DNA from: Thunnus maccoyii
Lineage: Eukaryota > Chordata > Actinopteri > Scombriformes > Scombridae
Length of the DNA: 64,000 nucleotides
Reading direction: 5' to 3'
Assembly: GCF_910596095.1 (NCBI RefSeq)
Contig: NC_056552.1
Location: forward strand, 7,669,111 to 7,733,110
Every line of letters starts with the position of its first letter. The stretch's first letter is position 1. The position numbers and the translations under genes were made by a program. The notes under the pieces were generated by a model that was given only the letters and a program-made list of their open reading frames with translations, did no database searches and was not told the DNA's origin. Below are positions 40,461-51,524 of this stretch, one piece after another.

Positions 40461-43400
40461 CTTGTGAGCAGCAGCTGCAGAAGGCCTCCATTAGCATGCT
40501 GGAGGTGGTTATGTAAACTGTCATGCTGTTAGACCAGAGTGAATGTGGGAAGTCGGGCCCTGAAACAGAGGCCTCTGTCTTCATGAGAGCAACTTTAGTG
40601 GTTCTGATTAATTCTCCCCAGTGTGTTTGATACAAATTACCGCTGTGAAACGATACAGATCGAGGAAATGCTGCGGCTGTCTCATTTGAAACGGTCAATA
40701 AATTTGAATTGCATTATGTCTGCATTACAGTGCTGGTCAGTAATGATCAAACCATGTATCCGGCTTGTCTGTCTCAGCTGTTTACATCGCCAACGCTCTG
40801 AGAGTTTGCAAACATATTTGATAGAAATTTGAAGTCAGTTCAGAAACTTCTTCACTGAATACATCATATTCATTTTCCATTTGTTTTAGCAAAAGCAGAG
40901 GGCTATTTCAGGTTTCAAAAAAACACTTCGTACTGGATTTAAAATATGTAACAATTCATGCACATGATCTAAAAAAACACTGCAGTGTAGTTTGCTGTGG
41001 ATATGCATTTATTCACTTGTTGTTAAGTCACAATCCACAACCTTTCCTTGAAAACAAATCTGCATTTTTGCAGCGATGTGATTCAACATTTACTATGTGT
41101 CCCCCAGTGTGCAGAGGAAGTGATATGTTTTCTGTTTTCAGTTGCAGTTACTATATTTGGACTAAATGCGGGAAGAACTGGGTTGTAGGAAGGAGCGCTG
41201 ATAGCCTCTGTGACTGCAGAGACAAGAGAGGGTCACCCGAGAAACTGAAACCTCACTAGAGGAAAATCCAAGGAGAGACATGTTACTGCTTGGAAAGAGC
41301 AGTGCAAAAACACAACAGACAGGACCAGTTATCCCTGAAGATAGTACTTATTTCAAGAAGTAGTTTGCTTTCTTGCAGAGAGTTTGAGAAAACTGGTAGC
41401 ACTCTCATTTCTTTCAGTTAAATATGAAGCTACAGCAAGGATACGGTTAGCTTAGCTTATCATAAGGATCGGAGGCAGGGGGAAACAGCTATCCTCGCTC
41501 TTTAAACATGTAAAACCACAAATTATCATAGGTTTTTGATGTGAATAACCAAACATGATGTAACATGTTAATAATTGAGATTTAGAGGTGCTGGTAGGTG
41601 GATTTTTTAACTTTTGGACAGAGCCAGGCTAGCTGTTTCCCTCTGTTTGCAGTCGCTAAGCTAAGCTAAGCTCAGCTAAGCTAACTGTCTACTGACTGTA
41701 GCTTCATATATACTGTAACTGAACAAATATGAGAGTATTATCAATCCTCTCATCTAACTTCTAGCAAGAGAGCAAATGAGCTTATTTCCTCAGAATGTGC
41801 CTTTCTTAGGGAAATTCCTGAAACTATGCACCATTACAAATATTGTGAAAAGAAAATTCCCATCACCTCCCACGGTCTTGAACACAGAGGTTTAAGTAAT
41901 TGTGATACTCAGCCTAATGTAGCGTGTCTATTTCCTCCTGCAGGTGTTTGCCACCTATCCCAACGAGGACTATGACAGGCGTAATGAAGACGTGGATCCC
42001 ATGGCAGCATCTGCTGAGTACGAGCTGGAGAAGAGGGTGGAGAGGCTGGACCTGTTCCCCGTGGAGCTGGAGAAAGGTCCTGAACATTATAAAATTACCT
42101 AAAAAGCCCGCTTTCTATTCCCAGTGCTCATCTGTATTCAGTCAAATCCTATGTGTACAAAGCTACTTACAAAAAGACTTGGGTCTGCTCATACAGTACA
42201 AATATTTCTAAGCATCTGGGTTGTTTGCACAATATTGGGAATCTGAATATAAGAAATTTGACAGGCTGTCGCTGTATTTGAAAATGAATTTTTGTATATG
42301 TGATTAACCTCCCACAGGACAGTTTGATTCTTCCTTTCGGTCTCTATTTGAAGCCAAATGAAACAACTTTTTGTTATTACTTATGTAAAAAGGCCCACAA
42401 TGTTCACCAGCTGCCTTCTGTCAACCCTCCTGTCTCCCACAAGGCACACAAGTGCGATGGTGCAAGTTTTACCTTCCATCTCTCCTCAGTGAGCCATACT
42501 TCCAACATCTCTTCAACATTATGGTGCATTAATATATTTATAGAAGACTATATTTAGACTTGTGTACGTGGCAGGTTACACAGGATGCCATATGTGACCA
42601 TGTTGTGTATAAATGATGTGCAGCTGTGTATTCTGTCCACATTCATCACATCTGGACAAAACAGAAATTCCAGTTATTGGTGAAAAAGAGAAATGGTGTG
42701 CACAAATTATCAGAGCATTACACCTCAGGCAGGAAATCAGGGTGTTATCATTGACTCTGATCTAACTGTCAAGCCACGTACAAAGAATTTAATTAGAACA
42801 GTGTTCTGTTCTTTCAATAATGTGCAATGATCAGACCTTTTCTTTTTCCTCAAGATACAAAGAAGCTTGTTCATCCTTTTTTTTTTTTTATTTTTTTTTT
42901 TTACAAGCACGCTCAACTATTATAATACGTTGCTCTCAGGGATCCCCAATAGTTCCATAAATCAGTTACAGCTCATACATAATGCTGCTGTCGGTGTTAA
43001 AAGATACAAAGAAAAGAATTCACATCACTCCTGATCCTTGCATAGCCCCCAGTTAGGATTGATTTATGATCCTACTACTTATTTATAAATCTTTTCATGG
43101 CTGCTGTGGTTGTTGTGCTGCGATAATATGCTGCATGTCCCTGGTAGACCTCTCGGATCCACAGACTCGCTGCTGCTCACCGTACCAAAAGAAATCAGAC
43201 AAAGCTTGAAGCTGCCCTCTGCAGCTTTGGACCCAAACTCTGGAACAGATTCTCCCGCTGGATCTGAGGACAGCAATGTCAAACTAAAAAACTCACCTCA
43301 ACTCGTATTATTAATTTTTGATTATTCTCTTTTTCTTTTTGAACTGTATGGATGTATGCAAGCAGGTTTAACTGTTTAAATTAACTGCTCTTTCTACTTG

Positions 43401-46400
43401 TTTATAGTTGTTTTCTCTTAATATAAAACACTTTAAGCTGCAGTTCATGTACAGGGCCTATATAAAGTTTATTGGGTCTATATATTAAAGATCAACCAAT
43501 TCAGGATTGTTGAGGCTGATATTGACATTTGAGAGTTTAAAAAATCTGATGATGATTGGGCAATATTAATTTTCTTTACACAACCCATAATAAAGATTTC
43601 CTTAAAGTTGTTTTTTAACAACTGCAATCAAGAATTATACTGGGAAAGATGTTTTACAGTTGAAAAAAACTTGTGACTACTATCTGCTGGAGGAATTATA
43701 GAGTGATGACACTGTTCCAAAACATATGTTGGCCTTTCCGTACTTGAATTTCTTGTTATTTATTGGCGGACATATACGCCAATAGCTATATATCTGCATT
43801 GAGCTAATATTGGCCTGACTGATTTATCGATAGGGCTCTACTATACAGTATATATTTCATTGCATTTTTATATATATTTATATAGTACTTCTGTAAGATC
43901 AGTTGATTCATTTGTAAGTGGAGTAATACTGTAGATTTACCTAATTTGCATTTCATTCGGGGTAATGGGACAGAGGCAAGTGCTGCAAATTCACTTCTCC
44001 ACCCAAATTGATTCTCTTTCTCTCTCTCTGAAATTAGTTCACAGCAGCTTTTATTACCAAACATGTGAATCCCAAGGGCGATGACATAGATATGGTATCA
44101 AAGCCAAGTTTTCCACCCACAGAGAGTGATAACAATCTCTCAGTCCAAGAATTCCTATTATTGACTCACAATGACAACATAAGAAATCAAACAGACCAAA
44201 ACCTTTTAAACTTGTAATATAACGACAGTTTAGTAACAGCTGGGCCCAATCTCTTTCAGATGGCGATGGCCTGGGCATCAGTATCATCGGGATGGGTGCA
44301 GGAGCAGACATGGGTCTGGAGAAGCTGGGCATTTTTGTTAAGACGGTCACAGATGGAGGAGCAGCACATAGGGATGGCAGGTATGTTAACTTACTCACTT
44401 TGTATTATCCTGATTCCTCAATTAGTACACATTCTTAACAACTGAAATGCTCGCTTTAAACTTCCTGTCAAACTGAGAAACTCCTTAAGACTTTTCCTTT
44501 AAACTATGTGTTAGCTGGGTAGTTGTTGGTTTATTTCCAGGAGTGGATGCTTTATTGATGTAGCTTTTTTTATGTCTGACAACTGCAAATACTGCAGGTC
44601 TTGTTGCCAAGAATGTGGGCTTATGTATAAAGATGAAAGCCAAAGACTACAGCTGAGCTATTTCTGTAGATCCTAAACTTCCTCTCCCTAAACTGTCTCT
44701 TCCAGGATCCAGGTGAACGATCTGATTGTGGAGGTGGATGGGACCAGTTTGGTGGGAGTCACCCAGAGCTTTGCTGCCTCCGTACTCAGGAACACCTCAG
44801 GAACCGTCAAGTAAGAGTCACTCTGAATAGTCGTGATTTTACCACAATGACATTAACTTTTACATCAAGAAGCACAAATCATCCGAACACTAGTGTGGGT
44901 TTTATTAGCCTCACTAGAGTCATGGTTCTAGGGATGTCAGTGTTGGACTGTGGGTCTGTTGGTCCACCAGTTTCATCCAAATTGAACAAGACTGATTATT
45001 ATGACACTTGCACTTATTATTATGACACATCCCAGAGGAAGGAGCCTTTTGAATGTGATGATTCCCTGACTTTTCCTCTTGTGCCACCATGAGGTTGACA
45101 TTATTTTCTAGTAAAGTGTCTCAAAACTATTGGATGGATTACCATGAAATTTGTTACAGATATCCATATTCCCCCTCAGGATCAATTGCAACAGTTTTGG
45201 TAATCCCTTAAATTTTAATCTAGCATTTTTGTTTCTAATTTTTTAATTCTTTTGACCACTATTAGGTCAAAATGTCAGTTTGTTCACCACTTCCGTTTCA
45301 GCTGTACTCTGTGTGCTAATTAGCATGTGCTAGAGTATTGCCACACTAAACTAAGATGAGGAACAGGGTAAACATTACCTGCTAAACCTCAGCATATTAA
45401 CATTGTCAATGTGAGAATATTAGCACACTAACTTCAGCATTTAGCTCAGAGCACTCAACTACAGCTTCACTATTGTGGCTTTAGACTTGTTACTTAAGTA
45501 GACATTTAGTTTCACACTTACTATTTTGTAGTTCCCTCAGGCTTGCTACATGCCTTAGTGACCAAGTTTTGTTTCTCTTTGTTGCCATAGCTCACTACGA
45601 CATCCAGCATTCTTGCTTGAAGAGATAGTTTCCTCTTTATACATACCCCCAGCCAGTCTTACACGCAGGACTGACTTCTACCACATCCTGCTCATTCAGA
45701 TCACCAGACTTTAGATGTATATCTTAAGTCTCACAGGGTCATGATTATACCCTTCTGTATTGAAAAGCTCCTTTTGGAGACACATCCTGAATCAGGTCCA
45801 AAGATTCCAACAACAGCCACAGAAAACATGGTTATCAGGAACGAATACAGTTTGCATCAAAAGTACCATTTTTGAAATGCCAGAGGGTTATTTGTAGCCT
45901 GACTCTATCACATTTTTGGTGGAGCTGACTGCTCCCTATGTGCTCCTTTGTCATCTTAGCTCATTCATAATTCAGGGTTTAGTGGTCACTGTTGTTGGGG
46001 TAATTGTTAGTGTTGTGTGACTTGTGAAGATCAGAGACCTCCATAGATAGCTCATACATTATGGATCTGCTCTAGAGATGGAGCAGGGCACTAGAGCTCA
46101 GATCTATTCATGAAAAACGATAGCCAAACAAATAGACTGGGGCAGGAAGTGTGTTTAAGAACATTTAATTACCCGTTAGCGCCGCAGAAATTGAAAGGCT
46201 TCAGTGCCAGGCCTAGTATCTGTCTGTGGCTGCATCATAATTCACTGTAGCTTTCACTGTTTACTGTTTACATGGTTCCTTTAATTGGCCAGAGATTGGA
46301 GAGCCTTAATCAGGAAACATATAGCCTCTATAATAAACCGTACAATGAGCTAAAAGAGAGCCAGAGTTGAGGATTTGATTTTAATCACAGAAGAGGACAA

Positions 46401-49400
46401 CTCCATAGAGACCGCCTTTGTTCATCTAAACAGGAAGCCATTTTCTGTCATCAGAGAGCCAGTACATTCCTCACTGCATCAGTACATTACACCATACCTT
46501 ATGGAGGCGGTGTTCATGATCCTCAGCGGTCAAGAGAAAGAAAGGGCCGTCATGTATTATTTAGCATGCACATACAGTATCATACCATATCTCAAATCAG
46601 GGCCTATTCCAGTTCACTTGTTGTTGTTTCAATCCTGACTGCTGATTGTCAAAATGCAGGTTTGTTATTGGGCGAGAGAAGCCGGGTGAACAGAGCGAAG
46701 TGGCCCAGCTCATCCAGCAGACCCTGGAGCAGGAACGCTGGCAGAGAGAGATGATGGAGCAGCGCTACAATCAGTACATGGATGAACAAGAGGTCAGTCT
46801 TCATGTTGAGGGCTGATTTTTAAAAGATGACTGGCACATCTGGTGTAGCATCCACTGTTAGCTGACAAGACTGGTTGGTTTGTCATTCTCAAGTCAGTGT
46901 TGGTGCAATGTCTGCACGTGCACAGTGCAGAAGTGAGGGTACAATGCTTACTAATCCATTTCCCTTCCTCCCCTCCCCCTCCACTTGCATGCACACACAC
47001 TACTGTGACAACAGTTTTAAGAACTAAATGGAATATTTTGGCTAAGACCTTTTGAAGTTGTTTCAAGTAAAATAAAAAAGAATAAAACACATTTTCAACA
47101 TTTATTGAAATTTCAAGTAAGAATACAAAAAATGTGACATTCGCAGCTGAAAAGTTGTGCCACACAAAGCTGCTTGACAACAGAATAAAGGCATCACTCA
47201 ATAGCTTTAAAGTTTTTATAACCCTTTCAACCTTTAAATGGTTGAGGCACCTTTAAATGAGAAACAAGGCTTTTTGCAATAACTGTCCCCATGTAACCTT
47301 GGTTCCTCTTTAGAATTATGAAATTTATCCCAGTGCCATCGTGAACGGAAGTGACCCTCTCTGGTTGGGCAGAGTTGTAGCTTCTGGCTAAAAGCCACAT
47401 TGTTGTATTCATCATCTAGTATCAGCATGATCAAACGATAAGCTCAGCTCTAAAATGGGGACAAATCAGGATGACTCAGATGTTGTTGCCTTCGGATGCC
47501 CTTTGCATCGTTAATCTTTGTTTCAGATTGTCTCTCTGTTTTAGCTTTTACAGAGACTGCCTTTGAGTTTCATTACTAAAATAACAGAGAGGAAGTTGCC
47601 CCATTCATGCAGGGGTGAGAGTGGGTGGTTCTTGAAAAGCATTTGGTTGTATAATGGCAAATGAATAGTCTGCTTTATTGAGCTTTGCACCACCTAGTGG
47701 CCATTTGGTGTCACAGCACAAAAATGTGGGCACCAAATAAATAGACTATTGCACCTTGTTTTCCTATTTTCTTTGCCATTTAATCCAAACATTCAAGAAT
47801 AAATGTAAAGAAATTTTATTTTTTCTCTTAGAAATCTTCAAATTCAAGGAAGGTTACTTCCTGAAAAACAGTATCTCGGGTATCACAAGGGTAAACCATA
47901 TCAAACAACAGAGATGTTTCCTAAATTCAGCTTCCTCTACCTTACTTATAGTAGTTTGCCCTTTTTAATGATCTCTCAACACATTATGTCCTGCTGCAAC
48001 AGCTGGACTCAACAAGAAATACATCAAAAAAATGATATATTATGCATAATAAATAAGGAAGCAAGATGTGACTTTAAAGGGTTGGTCCACCTAAATAAAA
48101 AACAAAACATATTTCCTCACTTATCTGTAGTAAGCTCTGGTATCTAGCCATGCAGATAGTTTCATCTTTATGTGCCTGTGTTTTGAGTTATCAATTTTGG
48201 ATATTTCTGTTCTCACTCCACAAAAATTGAGTAATTTTATTATGATACACAGAACTAAGAAAAGTTATGTATACTTAATCAAAACTTAATCAGCAACCTG
48301 TCTTCCCAGAAACACACCATCACTCTGTATAATCAGAAAAAAAATAGTTCCTATGAAAACAGTGAGTCCTAGAGTTTAGAGGAAATGTTTTTATTGTAAT
48401 TTGGGTGAACTGACCCTTTAAACTTTATGTAATTATTTCTGGCTGTGAATGGCTTCCTAACCTTAACCTCAACCGTGCAGGGTGGAGAATATGGCACAGA
48501 TGAAGAAGAGGACGAGGACGAGGATGTCAGTCCGCCGTATCCCAGCGCCATCGAGGTGTTTGACTTGGCAGAGAACGAGGACATGTCGCCTCTGGAGACG
48601 GACCCTGAGAAACTGGCCCATAAATACAAAGAGGTGAGCAGTCATCTCCTTAATTGGAGCATTTCCTCTGTAATCACAGTTTATTTCCTCTGATGTGTCT
48701 AATATTAACATCTGTGTTTAAAATTGTCATCTCTCTTTCCCATAAAGCTCCAAATAAAGCATGCTGTGACCCAGGCTGAGATCCAGCAGCTGAAAAGAAA
48801 GGTAAGTGTGAAAGGTGTGTGCTCTGGGACAAATGAAACTTAATCATCCAGAGCAGGATTTTTGTTTTCTGCTGGCTGTAATTGAAACAAATGCTTCCAT
48901 CTATTTTTTCCAGCTGCACCATGCAGAGCAGGAGAAGCAGCGCTGGCGTATGGATAAGGCCCAGCTGGAACAGACCCTGCAGGAGAACAAGGAGCGTATG
49001 GAGAAACTGGAGGGATACTGGATGGAGGCTCAGAGCCTGTGCCAGGCTGTGGACGAGCACCTGAAGGAGACACAGGCCCAGTATCAGGCCCTGGAGCGCA
49101 AGTACAGCAAAGCCAAACGCCTGATCAAGGAGTATCAGCAGAAGTAAGACAGCTCGACTATACATACAAGCTAAATGAGTTATGTCATGTATTAAATGTG
49201 AGCTAAACAGCATGGTACTCTGATCTGATTCCTTCTACAGGGAGATTGAGTACCTGAAGAAGGAGACCCAGCGTTGTGCACAAGTTGGAGCTGAAGCCTC
49301 CCTTCTGAAAGAAGAGTCTGGTCAACTTCAAGAGCAGGTATGGGAAGTTTCTTTGCTAGAGCTTGAACATTGTCAGTGCACACATCTATTAACAATGAAT

Positions 49401-51524
49401 ATGCTTTGAATATCATGCATATACTTAAAGGATGTAGCTGTTGATTTTCTATATTTTTCTTATTGTCAACAAACCTTATATGCAGAGCCAAACCAACAAT
49501 GAACTCATCCTACTTACAAGTATTGTGTGTACATCTGAAGCCTGATATATCTTAATCTCTTTGTGCTGTAGACTTCTTTTGTTGTCCAAAAACTATTAAA
49601 AACATGTCAATGAGCCTCACAGCTGCACTGGGTGACATCTTCCTTCACCACAAAGACTTTTGGGCACGGTAGAAATGGCTAACAGTAACTAATAGTAATC
49701 ATGTTTTCAGTCTCTAGTGAGTAAAGCAGATGCCCCTGCACACAAGATTTGTTGACAATAAGAAAACTGCCAGCCATATCCTTTAAGTGTGAACAAAACC
49801 TGAATTTAGAACATCAAATGTATTGTGACACTTTTGAGAGAAACTTTGCAAAGTGTGAAAAAAGGAGCATTTATTTTTAGCTTTAGTGTCAAATAGTAGG
49901 TCTGAATGGTGTCATGCTGACAACATTTATGGGTTTTAATAAAGTAAGTAAAAGTGAGTACAAGCCCTTTTCTCTGAGTACATTTTCATTAAATGGTAAA
50001 TTAGATTTACAAATGGATAACTGGCTAAATCTAAAGGTATCACTGAGGAAATGTATCCTAGATCTTTACACATTTACATATAAAACTGCAGATTGCACCT
50101 GTTTTTCATGACAAACATCGTATTAATGGTATTGCTATTAAATTATACATGATATCATATATATTCTCAAAAATATGTGCACAATTCTAAATTTAGATCG
50201 ATATTTATGGGGTAACTCTTTCATAATGTAACATCTAATAATCATTTTTATTCAAATGATACTTCTTAAACATTCTTACATTACAGTTTACCAATATAAA
50301 GTAAAACAGGTACTGAAGGTGCATTTGTCACAGCATACTTTCTGTCTTGATTTGGTTTTACGGTTTTGTACACTGAATCCACAATGTTCCATCTCTTTGA
50401 GAGCATTGACCGTCATGTACTGTTACTCTCCGTTTCCTGTTTTGCCCTTTTTCAAACGTTCCCAAAGATATGTGAGTGTGGAGGGCGAGCTGTTAAAAGT
50501 CAGCACTCTGCTTCGGACGGGCAGGCCTGGGATGACTTTGATGTATGTTTAGGGGTCAGTGTTCTGCTGGAAAATGAACTACTGTCTTCCTCTAAGCCGG
50601 GATAGACGACAGGCTGTGCAGAGCTTTTCTTTGGTGTAGTTGATCCTCTGCGAGTCAGCACCTCGTACAGTAATCTCTTTGTCTAAGCTCTCTGCCTGCA
50701 GCTGTAAAAAATCACCTGTAAACAAGACTTCCTTCCAATTTGAGGCTTGACTAATGTTCATTTCACACTCTTGAGAGCAATTTGACCCAAAGCTGCTTCA
50801 GTAAGATGCCCTGAGATTAGATGAGATATAATCAAGTGAAAGCTCCAGCACTAAGGCCTCATTTACACTGCATGTCTTGATGCCCAATTCTGATTTTCTG
50901 CCTATATCCAACTTTTCTGACCACCTGTTTACATCTAATTTTACAAGTGACCGATATCCAATACCTGTGTTTACACTTGATTAACACTTAAAACAACCAG
51001 TTAAAACAACAGTTTGTTTTTGTTTTTTTCAGCGGACGCTAGTTGTGCCAGCTGTGCACATGAAAATAACGTTATACGTCATTAAAACGCGAAAAAGTAT
51101 AAGATAGTCGCATTTTCAATGACGTGTGAATCGCAATGACATGAAAAACCCAATCTGTCCGTTTAGATGACAGTCGCATTGGCAGATACCCGATTACCAT
51201 CAGATTTATTTCCACATATGATTGAGGCCCGATTCCATGTGCTTTTTTTCCCGTTTTCATGTTCATAATACAAATCCGATCTGTGCCACATATGATCAAA
51301 AAACTCAGAATTGGGTCACTAGTACCAGGCAGTGTAAATGCGGCCTTAGACGTTTGGACCCCCACTGTGTATACTGTTCACACCAGGCACAAAAGCAGCG
51401 TAATGTAGTCATTGTCATAACTGTGTTTCACTCTCTTCTTCTTCTTCTTCTTCTTCTTCTTCTTCTCCTCTAGGTGGCTGACCTGGAGTGCCGGGTCGAG
51501 GAGCTGAAATCTGAACCTTTATAA
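28972..51524 (+). CDS. ppp1r9b: Spinophilin / neurabin-2 (protein phosphatase 1 regulatory subunit 9B), 10 exons, frame break in exon 1
   Basis: Scaffold that targets PP1 and binds F-actin in dendritic spines and at cell junctions. Exons: 28972-30331, 41944-42076, 44260-44380, 44706-44810, 46660-46792, 48481-48633, 48748-48801, 48914-49143, 49241-49337, 51474-51524. The start MMKTE and the actin-binding N-terminus ([15 protein letters not shown]) match mammals. The PP1 docking motif RKIRF (RKIHF in mammals) is at 30299-30313. A PDZ domain ([20 protein letters not shown]) spans exons 3-4. Coiled coils follow ([18 protein letters not shown]; exons 48914-49337). The C-terminus ends ELKSEPL. Exon 1 changes frame at the G run 29678-29684: residues up to LPSR read in one frame, and [11 protein letters not shown] onward in the next. 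As written, the product would stop at 287 aa. With one G fewer, the length is about 811 aa, near the human size. All other phases fit. Intron 1 is 11.6 kb. Confidence 0.92.
29678..29684 (+). other. ppp1r9b: G7 homopolymer where the ppp1r9b reading frame shifts by +1
   Basis: The frame is conserved ([12 protein letters not shown]) up to CCCCTCCA. After the seven G it is open only in the frame one base later, through to the PP1 docking motif and all downstream exons. Six G would restore continuity. The run is a typical place for a sequencing or assembly indel. Confidence 0.75.
30996..31034. repeat. (TG)n(GA)n microsatellite
   Basis: A short TG run followed by about 14 GA dinucleotides in ppp1r9b intron 1. 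Confidence 0.85.
31479..31723. mobile_element. MITE with 15-bp perfect terminal inverted repeats
   Basis: AAAGGAATAGTTTGA at 31479-31493 is exactly inverted at 31709-31723. The 245-bp interior includes GGTTAGCTTAGCTTAGCA and GGAAACAGCTAGCCTGGCTC, a signature I recognise from many percomorph genomes. Two relatives lie in the same intron. Non-coding. Confidence 0.75.
36139..36275. mobile_element. Dispersed repeat fragment
   Basis: Contains GCCAAAAACTGCAGTTCCTC and CCATAGACCCCCATGTTAG, which recur widely in fish genomes as part of a non-autonomous element. Boundaries are uncertain. Confidence 0.4.
36895..37500. mobile_element. Long palindromic (foldback) element
   Basis: The left arm (about 36895-37090) and the right arm (about 37263-37500) are imperfect reverse complements over roughly 200 bp, around a loop of about 170 bp. 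Shared blocks include GTATGGCAACACC, TTGTCACTACAGGATTTGAG, TTTTTCACAGAATA and TTTGGTTCAT. GTCACTACAGGATTTGAGT-like motifs also repeat within an arm. Non-coding. Confidence 0.7.
39155..39545. mobile_element. Relative of the GGTTAGCTTAGC MITE family
   Basis: Shares GGTTAGTTTAGCTTAGCTTA, AGCATAAAGACC and the AGCAGCTAGC...TGGCTC block with the 31479-31723 element, but is longer and degraded. Edges are approximate. Confidence 0.5.
39640..39700. mobile_element. Short dispersed repeat (GTTTATTGCCAAGTAGGTTT)
   Basis: The block TCAGAATCAGAAACTGGTTT followed by ATTGCCAAGTAGG is a repeat I have seen in many teleost sequences. Only about 60 bp is recognisable. Confidence 0.4.
40403..40457. repeat. (TG)n microsatellite
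   Basis: About 25 TG dinucleotides with one TTTGAG interruption, in ppp1r9b intron 1. Confidence 0.9.
41353..41797. mobile_element. Palindromic long-arm copy of the GGTTAGCTTAGC MITE family
   Basis: The left arm (GCTTTCTTGCAGAG, CTCTCATTTCTTTC, ATATGAAGCTACAG, GGTTAGCTTAGCTTA) is mirrored in the right arm (GCTAAGCTAAGC, CTGTAGCTTCATAT, ATGAGAG, CTAGCAAGAGAGCAAA). It ends about 150 bp upstream of ppp1r9b exon 2. Confidence 0.6.
42725..43290 (+). mobile_element. LINE (L2/Rex1-like) reverse-transcriptase C-terminal relic
   Basis: Broken reading frames in ppp1r9b intron 2 give typical LINE peptides in order: [15 protein letters not shown] near 42730, [20 protein letters not shown] near 42915, and [13 protein letters not shown] near 43225. 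Frames shift and a poly-T tract interrupts it, so it is dead. Family assignment is by resemblance. Confidence 0.6.
43484..43845. mobile_element. Dispersed repeat with GATCAACCAATTCAG / TATCGATAGGGCTCTA ends
   Basis: The ends and the GGCTGATATTGACATTTGAG block resemble a common teleost MITE whose consensus contains GATCGACCGAT and ATCGGTCGACC. This copy is decayed. Intron 2 of ppp1r9b. Confidence 0.35.
44811..46659 (+). other. ppp1r9b intron 4
   Basis: Apart from the dispersed repeat at 45030-45490, no feature is recognised in this 1.85-kb intron. Confidence 0.5.
45030..45490. mobile_element. Dispersed teleost repeat in ppp1r9b intron 4
   Basis: Contains ACTATTGGATGGATTACCAT, CCTCAGGATCAATTG, AACATTACCTGCTAAACCTC and CATTTAGCTCAGAGC in order, a series I recognise from a frequent non-coding fish repeat. 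Boundaries are approximate. Confidence 0.5.
46793..48480 (+). other. ppp1r9b intron 5
   Basis: Holds a 348-bp MITE at its 3' end (48074-48421). The rest shows nothing recognised. Confidence 0.5.
48074..48421. mobile_element. 348-bp MITE close to a splice acceptor
   Basis: The left end TTAAAGGGTTGGTCCACC and the right end, reverse-complemented TTAAAGGGTCAGTTCACC, are inverted repeats. Similarity continues into AAATAA / AAATTA. The right end is 59 bp before ppp1r9b exon 6, so the branch point probably lies in or beside the element. Non-coding. Confidence 0.75.
50851..51349. mobile_element. 499-bp MITE with 21-bp terminal inverted repeats
   Basis: The left end CTAAGGCCTCATTTACACTG is inverted at the right end with one mismatch over 21 bp (51329-51349). 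The interior is non-coding and has further sub-terminal similarity (ATCCGAT and GATCAAA-type motifs). It lies in the last intron of ppp1r9b. No convincing target-site duplication, so no superfamily is assigned. Confidence 0.75.
51431..51468. repeat. (CTT)n microsatellite forming the polypyrimidine tract of the last ppp1r9b exon
   Basis: About 11 CTT/TTC triplets end 5 bp before the acceptor AG at 51472-51473, so the microsatellite itself serves as the polypyrimidine tract. Confidence 0.85.

Larger units (their letters stand above)
30332..41943 (+). other. ppp1r9b intron 1 (11.6 kb), repeat-rich
   Basis: No coding exon is found. Recognisable contents: (GA)n at 30996-31034, a MITE at 31479-31723, a poly-G run near 33199-33209, (CA)n near 33995-34016, a repeat at 36139-36275, a long inverted repeat at 36895-37500, MITE copies at 39155-39545 and 41353-41797, a short repeat at 39640-39700 and (TG)n at 40403-40457. 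The remaining several kb show nothing I recognise. Confidence 0.6.
49338..51473 (+). other. Last ppp1r9b intron
   Basis: A 2.1-kb intron holding the MITE at 50851-51349 and a CTT tract next to the acceptor. No other feature is seen. Confidence 0.5.
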
